Below, in pieces: positions 33,886 to 42,111 of a DNA stretch of 64,000 bases (position 1 is the first letter of the stretch; each line of letters starts with the position of its first letter). A model generated the notes under the pieces. The model was not told the DNA's origin. It worked only from the letters and a program-made list of their open reading frames with translations, and searched no databases. The stretch covers positions 12,409 through 76,408 of the forward strand of contig JAEYOV010000050.1 in the NCBI GenBank assembly GCA_023411395.1, in the 5' to 3' direction. The DNA is from Bacillota bacterium (GTDB lineage Bacteria > Bacillota > Clostridia > Christensenellales > Aristaeellaceae). Both the position numbers and the translations under genes were made by a program.

Positions 33886-35585
33886 GGCTTTTCATGAAGC
33901 CCCCTTTCATAGCTCTGCCAGCTTTCCCGCACAGCATCAAGGTCATCGCCCGTGATAGCCTCGTTCCCATTATCCATTTGCCACAGGTAGTACAGGGAGG
34001 GCACGCCCAGTCCCGGCTGGAGTTTGACATAAGAAAGCCAGGCCGCCTTATCCGGCATGGGCCAGTTGTCGGTGTCGATGAGGCAGTCCGGCATGGCTGC
34101 AGCCGCGACCCTGGCGCGGTGAACCATCTGCGGGTTTACGGGATGGCCCATATTCACATCGTTCAGGCGGATCATGTCGCACTTGTCTTGCAGGTAGGGA
34201 TGCGGGCAATGGCACATGATAAGCGCGTCTTCCTTGGTGCGCTTGGCCTGATCGTAAACCATGGCAAGATAGGCGCGCATCAATTCCAAACCCCATATGC
34301 TATGGTCGTGCAATCTGCATCCGGGGCCGGAAGGGATGCGGGCGGTGAAATCGATTTTGAACCCGTCGGCATCAAGCCCTTGCGGGGAGAGCATATACTC
34401 CGCCGCATGCCCAAACAGGCGCACATATCCCGGATGGGTAGGATCCACCGCCAGCTTGTTGCCCTGAAAATCCCGGATGCACAGATCCGGGGCCACGCCC
34501 TGGGGGTCCCAGGCTTTGAGCCACAAGAGAACCTTGCGGCCCTTGCCGTGCATGGCGCTGATAAAGCCTTTCATGTCCGGCCACTTTTCCACATCCACAT
34601 CATTGAGGCCATACTGCTTTTGCCACTTGTCGTCAATGACCAGGATGCCGGGATGAAGGTTTTTTTCTTCCAGTTCCCGGCCGATGGTTTCATAGAATTC
34701 CTGTCTGGAGAGCAGCGGGGCCGACTGGCAATGCACGCCGCCCATGGCGCACTGGGCACCCCAGCCGCAAAAGATGGGCTTTTGCCACCAGGCGGCTTGG
34801 GCCTTTTTTGTATCCGTCCGGCGCTCCAGGGCGGAGAAACCGGCCAGAAGGCCGTATTCATCCGTCCCCAGCGTCAGGTGCAGCCGGGGCAGATCATAAC
34901 GCCCGTCCACCTTTTGATACCCCTCATATCGCAGGCGTAGCCCGCCGCCCGTGCCGCCCAGGTATTCGTACTCCGTGAACGTGTGATGGCCGGGCTTGGC
35001 CGTGACCCCAAGGGTGTAGCAGATTTCGCCCTTGCGCAGCACAAAGCAAAAGGGCGGCGGCGTAAAGAACCAATGATCCCGGCCGGGGATGGGCACGCCC
35101 ATCAGGTCAATCATGGTGCGCTCCAAAGGCGATACGAAGCGCCGTTCGCTGCCGTCCGGCTCCGGGTTCATAAGGCTGTCCGCCGGGAAGCCGGAGTAGT
35201 GGCGGGCCGTGCCGCACCGATCGTTGCTTCCGCTGTAATAGCCGGAAAGCAGCTCCGCCTCCTCCAGCGCCCCCCGACCTGTGACGCAGACATCATACGT
35301 CAGGCCGTCTTCCCCGGCAAAGAGGGTATATTCCTTGCGCTCCCAAACGGTGGAATCGGCAGAAAAGCGCAAAGTGACGCCTTTTCCGGACTGTTCAAAG
35401 GCAATGGGGCTGATGGAGGAGGATAGGTCGCGGCCGGCTGCGGCATGGATGGAGGAGACGAGAAACAATTCACACAAAAGCACGCCATCCTTGCCTTCCA
35501 TCAAAAGGGCAGGCCGGCGCTCCGCCATGCGCAGGGTGTAGCGTTCCCCCCGGATGAGCCACCTATCGCCCGGAATCCATTCCAT
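33882..35585 (-). CDS. GH36/clan-D-like glycoside hydrolase
   Basis: 567 residues, AGGAGAG upstream. An N-terminal beta-sandwich (~1-260) is followed by a barrel with W-W-Q-K-P-I-F-C-G-W-G, D-D-K-W-Q-K-Q-Y-G, V-L-L-W-L-K-A-W-D and L-D-A-D-G-F-K-I-D-F-T. The last contains the K-x-D nucleophile motif seen in clan GH-D alpha-galactosidases. A downstream C-D-M-I-R-L-N-D may carry the acid/base Asp. It is a distant member, and GH31-like alternatives are not excluded. No signal peptide. It lies between the GH38-like and MBL genes of the presumed DeoR-controlled operon. Confidence 0.65.
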   Translation of the reverse strand: MEWIPGDRWLIRGERYTLRMAERRPALLMEGKDGVLLCELFLVSSIHAAAGRDLSSSISPIAFEQSGKGVTLRFSADSTVWERKEYTLFAGEDGLTYDVCVTGRGALEEAELLSGYYSGSNDRCGTARHYSGFPADSLMNPEPDGSERRFVSPLERTMIDLMGVPIPGRDHWFFTPPPFCFVLRKGEICYTLGVTAKPGHHTFTEYEYLGGTGGGLRLRYEGYQKVDGRYDLPRLHLTLGTDEYGLLAGFSALERRTDTKKAQAAWWQKPIFCGWGAQCAMGGVHCQSAPLLSRQEFYETIGRELEEKNLHPGILVIDDKWQKQYGLNDVDVEKWPDMKGFISAMHGKGRKVLLWLKAWDPQGVAPDLCIRDFQGNKLAVDPTHPGYVRLFGHAAEYMLSPQGLDADGFKIDFTARIPSGPGCRLHDHSIWGLELMRAYLAMVYDQAKRTKEDALIMCHCPHPYLQDKCDMIRLNDVNMGHPVNPQMVHRARVAAAAMPDCLIDTDNWPMPDKAAWLSYVKLQPGLGVPSLYYLWQMDNGNEAITGDDLDAVRESWQSYERGLHEKP

Positions 35586-35603
35586 ATTGCCACTCTCCTG
35601 GTA

Positions 35604-38600
35604 TTATTCCGCATAAAGCAACAGGCTTTTCACCTGCCAGGGGGACATGGGCACGGTAAGATTTCCTTCTGTCATCGCCTGTCTTTCCCCGGCGGGCCGC
35701 TCCAGATGGTCCGCGGCCTGCCAGGCAACGCATCCGGGCAGGGAGATGACAATCTCCCCGGCTCTGCCGCCGCATTCCACCAGCCGCAGGAGAAACGAAT
35801 TCTTCTGCCTGCCGCCCCGCAGGGTGTTCAGAAAAATATGGTCCGACTCGGCCCGCATCAGCGTTCCTCCCCGCTCGTCCGCCAGCGCCGGCGGTACGCC
35901 CGTCCGGAATTCCTGATAGCTCATCCGCTGTGCGTACAGCCCCTGCCGGGCCGCCCAGCCAAAGGCGAATGCCTTTTCAAAGGGCAGCGCGGCGGCGGAT
36001 GTCACCGCGTAGCGCAGCGTGAAATCGCCCCCCTGCCGGCCCAGGTAATTGCACCGCCAGTAGTTGTTCATCACATAGGAGTACAGCCGGCCGCCCCGCG
36101 CGGGAAGATCGCTTTTCCAAAGCCCCTGCACCGGCTGGTTCACCGTGAACAGGAAGGCATCGGGGGAGGCGATTTGTATGTCGCAGCTTCCGCCCCGCAC
36201 CAGCATGGAGGTTTGAAGGGGCAGCCATTCCCGGCATGCGCCAGGGAGCACACTCTCCTGCCAGTCCACCCAGCCCACCTGGCTGTCGCTGAGCACCCGC
36301 GCGTCATCAGGAACGTTCAGGGGAAAGGCCACATAGACCGCCTCCGGCGCGTCGGTGGTCTGCTTTTGGTATTCCCATACGATATCAAGGCGCTTGATCC
36401 CCTTGGGCAGGGAAAAGGTGACCCTGGCACTGCCCAGAACCGCCTGGCCGGTGATGACCGCCCGGCTGTCCACGGCGGATTCCTCCGCCTGCCAGCTTTC
36501 GGGGAAGAATCCTTCCGACACATGGGCGCCGGTTTTTTTAATCCCCGCATGATTGTAAAGCAGTGTGCTGCCCCTGCCGCCCCGGGCGTATAACATTTGG
36601 CCCAGCGCACCGCCTTCCCGGCACAATTCCAAACCCAGCTCCTTATCCCACAGGGAAACCGCCCACCCCGCCTCGGGATCGATCATCACCCTGTAATATT
36701 CATTCTCCAAAGCAATGCGCTGACCTGCAGGCAATATTGAGGATCTGCCACCCGTATCCTCCGCCTGCCGGAGGCGCAGGCGAAAGCGGCGGAAGGACAG
36801 GGGCGGAATTTCAGGGAGCAGCATTTCCGCCACCACCTGGGTGGCGCCTTCCCGAGCCTTCCGCCAGGGAATTTCCACCCCATCCGTATCGCAAACCGTT
36901 TCGTGGACGCCGAACTCCACTTCCGCCATTCCGCCCAGAGGAAAGCTGTAGGGATTGTACACCACCACCTCCCGTCCTTGGTTGTTCCACAAGAGGCTCA
37001 GGCGGGTGGCGGCCCGCAAAAGCAAGCGCGATTGCATGGCTTCCGCGTGTACCGCCATATGCTGCTTCACGCGCCACTGGTCCCGCTGCAAAAGCGCGTC
37101 CGGGTCAGAGCCGGACAAAAACGCGCCCCAGGTATGCTCATCATACAGCAGCACCTGCTTCCAGGCGTCGGCATACTGCTCCCGGGGGAAGCGGGCGCCG
37201 GAGGCATGGAGAACGGCCAGGCTTTCCAGCGTTTCGGCGCACTTGAGGCCGGCCTGGGCTTTGCGGGCCAGCATGGATTCCTTCAGGCTGGAGGCAGCGC
37301 CATCCTCCCAATAGGCGCCTTCATCGCCCCGGTACACGGGGAAGGAACCGGAAAAGGGCAGCACATATTCAAAGAAGCTGCTGCCGTTGGAGGGGACGAG
37401 CCGGGGATATTCGGCGTATTCGCCCCAGGCTTTCTGGAATCCGGCCATGCGCATATCCAGATCGGTATTATCCGCCTCCTGGCCATAGAGGATCACGGCG
37501 TCGGGCGCATAATCGTCCCGCTCATACTCCATCAGCCACATATCAAGGCCCCGTTCGGCGGCGGGCAGGGAGCCGGGAGAACCGCACACCTTCTTCAGCT
37601 CGCAGTACATTCTGGAAAGCCATGTGAGGATGCGGCTGCCGTCAGGCCCCTCCCACCAGAAGGGGCTTTTTCGGTGCAAGCCGCCGTTCAGGCGGAAGGG
37701 CCCCCTGTCCTGGTTATCGGCGTGGAGCAGGTATTTCACCCCCATGCCGGACAAGACGGTGGGATAGGAGCCTGTGGCGGAAGCCACGTCTACCATGTCC
37801 GCCCGGTCGGCCGCAAGGCCATGGGGGTAAAGGAGATCATGGGTAAAATCACCGTTGTGGATCAGATCCTCCAGGGAAGCAAACTGGGTCAGCAGGTCCG
37901 CGTAATTCGCGGGGATGCCCAGCTTCCCTTCCCTCACCGCCTGTATGATGCGGGGCAGCGAACGGCCGTCCCTTGTCTGCAAATAATCCTCCAGCGCCCA
38001 GGCGGAATCCAGAATGCAGGAGAACACCGCCTTCGCATCACCTTCCAGCATATCAAGGGCGGCGTCCATATTCCGGCTCATGCGCTCGGCCACTTCCCAT
38101 TGCCGGTGGGTGTAGCCAATGTCGGTATGGGCGTGGGGCGTTGTATATACATTCCACTTGCGGCGGCGCGAAAAGCTGCCGGAGGCGGCCACAATCCCCT
38201 GCGCCTCATACTTGACCTGGCCCTGTCCGTCCGGCAGCAGGAAGGGCATGCGATACTGGCCAAACGCGTTCCGGGGGAAGGCATAAGGCATGTTCATATC
38301 CCCGCCCTCCCAGGAAAGGGCAATCCGCCCCGCGATCTCCTCCGTGCGGGACGGGGACGGCGAGAGGATGCACTCACACTTTTCCAGCAGCGTTTCCCCG
38401 TCCCTTACGTATACCACGCCGGGCCGCACCGCAAAAAAACTTTCCGGCTCCCCGCCCGGGTGGAGCGCCAAAATCCCGTAATGGAATCCGCAGGCGGAGG
38501 CCATGCGGTCCAGCCGCAGCACGGCCTGCTGGTTGTCTACACGCAAATAAGGCGCTTCGTCCACGGCGGTGACGGACAGCGTGTTTTCCCCCGCCAGAAA

Positions 38601-38996
38601 CAACCCGGCGGGCAATGCCACAGTCAATTCATCCCGGCTGTAGATGGCAGCGTGCAGCGCCTGGGCAGGCTTGATCTCCGCCTCCCGGGAAGGGGTAGGA
38701 TAGGGATAGAGCATGCCCGTGTGCCCATTGATATCGATGCGGATATCCGGCAGCCGGGGCGTGGAGGCGATAACCGCCAGGCGGAGCGTGCATGGCTGCG
38801 GTTTCTCCATTTCAAAGCGGACGGTATAGGTATGATCCGCGTACCCCCCGTCCGGGTCGGCGGGAGAAGCATGGAAGGAAGGCCAGCCGTGCAAAACGCC
38901 GTCTTCGGGGCGGAATTCCCGGGAGGCCATGGGCGTGCGGAAACAGTCCGCCAGTTCCTCCATGGGCGGAATCCGAAAAATGGGCGTGTGGATCAT
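35604..38996 (-). CDS. GH38-like alpha-mannosidase with N-terminal jelly-roll domain (2)
   Basis: 1130 residues from the ATG at 38996, which overlaps the kinase stop by ATGA and has GGAAGGGAG upstream. The first ~165 residues look like the carbohydrate-binding jelly roll of PL4-type proteins (Y-T-V-R-F-E-M-E-K-P and D-I-R-I-D-I-N-G-H-T-G). The GH38 catalytic part begins near 285 with T-P-H-A-H-T-D-I-G-Y (zinc ligands at 288-292). Asp403 in M-V-D-V-A-S-A-T-G aligns with the family nucleophile by its spacing to the following Y-P. It belongs to the long, divergent GH38 branch; the substrate is unknown. No signal peptide is seen, so the binding domain works inside the cell. Confidence 0.75.
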   Translation of the reverse strand: MIHTPIFRIPPMEELADCFRTPMASREFRPEDGVLHGWPSFHASPADPDGGYADHTYTVRFEMEKPQPCTLRLAVIASTPRLPDIRIDINGHTGMLYPYPTPSREAEIKPAQALHAAIYSRDELTVALPAGLFLAGENTLSVTAVDEAPYLRVDNQQAVLRLDRMASACGFHYGILALHPGGEPESFFAVRPGVVYVRDGETLLEKCECILSPSPSRTEEIAGRIALSWEGGDMNMPYAFPRNAFGQYRMPFLLPDGQGQVKYEAQGIVAASGSFSRRRKWNVYTTPHAHTDIGYTHRQWEVAERMSRNMDAALDMLEGDAKAVFSCILDSAWALEDYLQTRDGRSLPRIIQAVREGKLGIPANYADLLTQFASLEDLIHNGDFTHDLLYPHGLAADRADMVDVASATGSYPTVLSGMGVKYLLHADNQDRGPFRLNGGLHRKSPFWWEGPDGSRILTWLSRMYCELKKVCGSPGSLPAAERGLDMWLMEYERDDYAPDAVILYGQEADNTDLDMRMAGFQKAWGEYAEYPRLVPSNGSSFFEYVLPFSGSFPVYRGDEGAYWEDGAASSLKESMLARKAQAGLKCAETLESLAVLHASGARFPREQYADAWKQVLLYDEHTWGAFLSGSDPDALLQRDQWRVKQHMAVHAEAMQSRLLLRAATRLSLLWNNQGREVVVYNPYSFPLGGMAEVEFGVHETVCDTDGVEIPWRKAREGATQVVAEMLLPEIPPLSFRRFRLRLRQAEDTGGRSSILPAGQRIALENEYYRVMIDPEAGWAVSLWDKELGLELCREGGALGQMLYARGGRGSTLLYNHAGIKKTGAHVSEGFFPESWQAEESAVDSRAVITGQAVLGSARVTFSLPKGIKRLDIVWEYQKQTTDAPEAVYVAFPLNVPDDARVLSDSQVGWVDWQESVLPGACREWLPLQTSMLVRGGSCDIQIASPDAFLFTVNQPVQGLWKSDLPARGGRLYSYVMNNYWRCNYLGRQGGDFTLRYAVTSAAALPFEKAFAFGWAARQGLYAQRMSYQEFRTGVPPALADERGGTLMRAESDHIFLNTLRGGRQKNSFLLRLVECGGRAGEIVISLPGCVAWQAADHLERPAGERQAMTEGNLTVPMSPWQVKSLLLYAE

Positions 38997-40321
38997 GATA
39001 AGCTCCCTTCCTGCAGGCGGCATAGGCAGTCCACGCTTTTTTTCAAAAAGGCGGGCGAACCGAAGCTGCCGCTTTTGAAAACCAGCAGCATTTCCTTCCC
39101 CTCGCCCGTATAGCCGTACATGGCGGGCACACCCGCCTCAATCTCGTGAAGGATCATCATCCGGCGCACATCCAGCCCATCGGCCACGGCGGCGGATGTT
39201 TCCCCGCCTGCCGCCACCACTTTCTTGAGGCCTGTGCGCTTTAAAACTTGGGAAGCGATCTCCTGCATGGCACCGGATACCATGCGGCCCACCTGAAAAT
39301 CCTGCATACCGCACTCCCGCCCTGTTTCCTTGGTGCGGCGCACGTCGCATTCCTCCCGGGCGGTGTACAAGAGGGCATGGGCGCCCTTTTGCACCACGGC
39401 GCTGAGCATGTCCGCGAGCCTTGTGATGTGCTCCCGCCGCCGGCTCGCGTCAAACAGTTCCCAGGTGGGCAGATTCGCGCCGTACATCCCTGCCTCCAGC
39501 AGATATTGCACCTGCTCCCTGGCGGGCAGTGTCAAGCTCCCCGACAGCACCAACGCGCCGCAAGGGTCTTGCACCTTGTGCACAAGGCTTTCCGCCATGC
39601 TTTTCTCCGGCGCGCCTCCGGCCCATACGGCCGGCAATTCCTCGCAGATGGCGCTGCTGCCGCACAGGCTTTTTTCCCGGGATACAAGGGCGGCGATGCT
39701 TTTGAGATCCTGCTGGTCCCGCACGTCAAAGATAATGTACTCGTTCTCCGCCTTCCTTTTTTCCAGCTCCAGGCTCGCCGCAGCCATAGGCTGGTCCAGC
39801 AGGGAGCAGTCAAACACCGTTATCCGCCCGCTGCTCTGGCCGGAAAGGATGGCCGTCAGATCGCTTTGTGTCATGGGGTGGATGGGGTCGTTCCGGAACA
39901 TGGTTTCCTCCAGCCTCACCCCGTTCACATAATGGATACCGTGAACGGTGGTACGGCCATTCCTTGGGAAACCCAGCACCACCATGGAGCAGCGCGCGCC
40001 CAGGCAGCGGCGCATGGCATCGAACTGCGCGCCGATGTTCCCCCGAAACACGCTGCACGTTTTGCTGTGGTACACGTCGCAGGGCAGCGCCTGCAAAAGA
40101 AGACAGGCCTCCTCCGTCTTGCGGGCGGCAGTGGCCCCGTCGTCCAGGCGGCTGTCGGTATCGATGATCACGGCGTCCAGCCCGGCCATTTCTGCCGCCG
40201 ACGGTTTTTTTGCCAGAGGAAAGACTGCCGCGGCATACCCATTCTTGGCCAGCATGACGCCGATGTCATTGGCGCCGGTGATATCGTCGGCCACGACGCC
40301 TACACGCTTTTTATGTCCCAT
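38993..40321 (-). CDS. DUF1537-family acid-sugar kinase
   Basis: 442 residues. The N-terminal signature A-D-D-I-T-G-A-N-D-I-G (residues ~10-20) and the C-terminal nucleotide-binding A-A-G-G-E-T-S-A-A-V-A-D-G-L identify the four-carbon acid sugar kinase family (OtnK, DtnK, DenK), which phosphorylate D-erythronate, D-threonate or 3-oxo-tetronates. Here the usual partners (PdxA2, OtnC/OtnI) are absent and a class II aldolase is 11 bases upstream instead. The substrate may therefore be longer or different. It is coupled by ATGA overlap to the GH38-like gene. Confidence 0.88.
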   Translation of the reverse strand: MGHKKRVGVVADDITGANDIGVMLAKNGYAAAVFPLAKKPSAAEMAGLDAVIIDTDSRLDDGATAARKTEEACLLLQALPCDVYHSKTCSVFRGNIGAQFDAMRRCLGARCSMVVLGFPRNGRTTVHGIHYVNGVRLEETMFRNDPIHPMTQSDLTAILSGQSSGRITVFDCSLLDQPMAAASLELEKRKAENEYIIFDVRDQQDLKSIAALVSREKSLCGSSAICEELPAVWAGGAPEKSMAESLVHKVQDPCGALVLSGSLTLPAREQVQYLLEAGMYGANLPTWELFDASRRREHITRLADMLSAVVQKGAHALLYTAREECDVRRTKETGRECGMQDFQVGRMVSGAMQEIASQVLKRTGLKKVVAAGGETSAAVADGLDVRRMMILHEIEAGVPAMYGYTGEGKEMLLVFKSGSFGSPAFLKKSVDCLCRLQEGSLS

Positions 40322-40332
40322 AGCGACCCCCG

Positions 40333-41214
40333 TTAGACAGCCTTGCCCGCGCTGAACAGGAAGGTGCGGATGCGGTCCTCGCAGAAGGCCTGAACCTTTT
40401 GCCCCGCCTCCCTAAGGCGTTCCGGATCCAGACGGACCGCTTCCCTGTTGGGCATCCTTGCTACCTGCATGGATTCCTGGAAGATGAGTTCAAGGTCTGT
40501 GGCAATATTCAGCTTGCTGATCCCGCCTTTGCCACCCATGCGGATGGCGTGCTCCACCGTATGCTGGGGGAGGCCAGAACCGCCGTGCAGCACCAAAGGC
40601 ACATGAACCAGGCTGCGGATTCTTTCGATCCTGACAAAATCCAGCTTGGGGTTTTTGATGGGATATACCCCATGGGCCGTGCCTACGCTCACCGCCAGGC
40701 TGTCGCATCCGGTCCGCGCAACAAATTCCGCCGCCTGCTCCGGCACGGTGTAGAGGGATTCGTCCCCGCCCGTTTCCAGCTTGTCCGCCCCGCCGATGCT
40801 GCCAAGCTCCGCCTCCACCGCCACATCCCAAGCATGGGCATACTCCGTCACCTGCCGGGTGAGGGCGATATTCTCCTCAAAAGGCAGCTTGCTCCCATCG
40901 ATCATGACGGATTGAAAACCGGCCGCGATGGCGCTTTTGATCACATCAAGGTCGTAGGTATGGTCCAGGTGCAGGATCGCCGGGATGCCCGCGCCCTGTG
41001 CGGCCTGATAAAAGGCATCGGCAAACGCCCCCGGCGTGAGTTCAAACCAGCGCAGCTCATTGGAGGAAATCTGCACGATCACGGGAGACTTTTGTATTCT
41101 GGCCGCTTCGATCACATAGGGGACCAGCGCCGTGTTCCGGGGCGAAAAACTGCCCAGCGCATACCCGCCTGCTTCCGCCAGGGCGTATTGCCTTATAATG
41201 TCGTTTCTATTCAC
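40333..41214 (-). CDS. Class II ketose-bisphosphate aldolase (KbaY/FbaA type)
   Basis: 293 residues, starting at a GTG (GGGAGTG upstream). Zinc-dependent aldolase signatures: I-L-H-L-D-H-T (catalytic Asp and zinc His, residues ~80-86), E-A-E-L-G-S-I-G-G, S-V-G-T-A-H-G-V-Y and V-L-H-G-G-S-G-L-P. Such enzymes split ketose bisphosphates or acid-sugar phosphates into DHAP and an aldehyde. The neighbouring DUF1537 kinase would supply the phosphorylated substrate. Tagatose/fructose-bisphosphate specificity cannot be told by eye. Confidence 0.9.
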   Translation of the reverse strand: MNRNDIIRQYALAEAGGYALGSFSPRNTALVPYVIEAARIQKSPVIVQISSNELRWFELTPGAFADAFYQAAQGAGIPAILHLDHTYDLDVIKSAIAAGFQSVMIDGSKLPFEENIALTRQVTEYAHAWDVAVEAELGSIGGADKLETGGDESLYTVPEQAAEFVARTGCDSLAVSVGTAHGVYPIKNPKLDFVRIERIRSLVHVPLVLHGGSGLPQHTVEHAIRMGGKGGISKLNIATDLELIFQESMQVARMPNREAVRLDPERLREAGQKVQAFCEDRIRTFLFSAGKAV

Positions 41215-41280
41215 CTGGATGCACTCCCGAACTATAGCGTTTGGATGTATGCAGACCCAACATATGGGATGATTCCAAAA

Positions 41281-41940
41281 TCAGCGGCTGAGAAGATCCA
41301 CCAATGCCTGAAGGCCGCTTTCCGGGCTCGTCAGGAATTTCCCCCGGTACACTTCCGGCAAGCTCGCTGCCGCGCGGGCCATGGATGCCTGGGCCAGCAC
41401 AATCATATCCTTTTCCTGTGCGATTTTAAGAAAACACTTTTGCAGGAGCGTGTCATACCCCGCAAAATCGCACTTGGCCAGCAATTCTCCCGCGTCTTTC
41501 ATGAGAAGGCTCTCCAATTGCATATCGCTGTGAAGTTCTCCGGCCATGCGCCGGATCAGGGAAAGCGTGGGCCGCAGGGTGGATGGAAGGGTAGCGCAGA
41601 CCATAACGCTCCCGCCCATGCGCGCCGCCTGCCGGGCCATGGGCTCGTCGATGCGCAGGAAGAGCATAGGGAAGATATTCCTCGCTTCCTCCACCAATTC
41701 CCCCAATGAGGAACAGGCGCAGATCATGGCGTCCGGCCCGGCAAGAGCCGCCTCCTGAGCCAGGGAAAAGAAGCGGCGTCGCACATTTTCCGTGATCCTG
41801 CCCGCCTGGTTGATCTCCGGCAGGAGGCTTTCGTCCAGATAATTGCGCACGGCCAGCTCCGGCATCATCCCCTTGAGCAGGTTCTTCAGCGCCTCAATGG
41901 TGGCGGAGGTGGTATGAATGATTGCGGCAGCCTTGCCCAT
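41281..41940 (-). CDS. Aspartate/glutamate racemase-superfamily protein
   Basis: 219 residues from the ATG at 41940 (AAGGGAGATTCC upstream). Two cysteines in the positions of the catalytic pair are seen: M-I-C-A-C-S-S-L-G-E (residues ~70-80) and V-M-V-C-A-T-L-P-S-T-L. The family includes Asp/Glu/hydantoin racemases and maleate isomerases, all acting by proton transfer at the carbon next to a carboxylate. In this operon it may epimerise an acid-sugar intermediate (inference). It lies between the binding protein and the aldolase. Confidence 0.75.
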   Translation of the reverse strand: MGKAAAIIHTTSATIEALKNLLKGMMPELAVRNYLDESLLPEINQAGRITENVRRRFFSLAQEAALAGPDAMICACSSLGELVEEARNIFPMLFLRIDEPMARQAARMGGSVMVCATLPSTLRPTLSLIRRMAGELHSDMQLESLLMKDAGELLAKCDFAGYDTLLQKCFLKIAQEKDMIVLAQASMARAAASLPEVYRGKFLTSPESGLQALVDLLSR

Positions 41941-42034
41941 GGAATCTCCCTTCCCTGCGCGAAAATCCCCCAAAACGTTGGATGTATTCATGCCTTGATT
42001 GATAAAAGCCTTTTCCTGCCGGCCTTGATACAAG

Positions 42035-42068
42035 GGGAGGGAGCTAACGGAACCGCTAACTCCCTCCC
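42035..42068 (-). repeat. Intercistronic hairpin after the third binding-protein gene
   Basis: GGGAGGGAG / CTCCCTCCC forms a perfect 9-pair stem; the 16-base loop contains its own CGG-AA-CCG mini-stem. A second small hairpin CCTTG-ATA-CAAGG follows on the minus strand. No T-run is present, so transcription should continue into the racemase gene. Confidence 0.65.
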
Positions 42069-42111
42069 GTGCATTCACTAGAGACATCTTGCGCCTGCGT
42101 CGCGCCGCTGC

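Noticed and set aside
35604..38996. Loss of the GH38 nucleophile Asp in the long GH38-like protein
   Set aside because: Aligning by the following Y-P rather than by the next Gly places Asp403 correctly, so the residue is present.
36903..39113. A 736-codon plus-strand frame opposite the long GH38-like gene
   Set aside because: The minus frame carries the conserved GH38 motifs; the plus frame is an antisense shadow with low-complexity composition.
42035..42068. The GGGAGGGAG hairpin as a full terminator
   Set aside because: No T-run follows on the minus strand, and the downstream genes have no other promoter that I can see.
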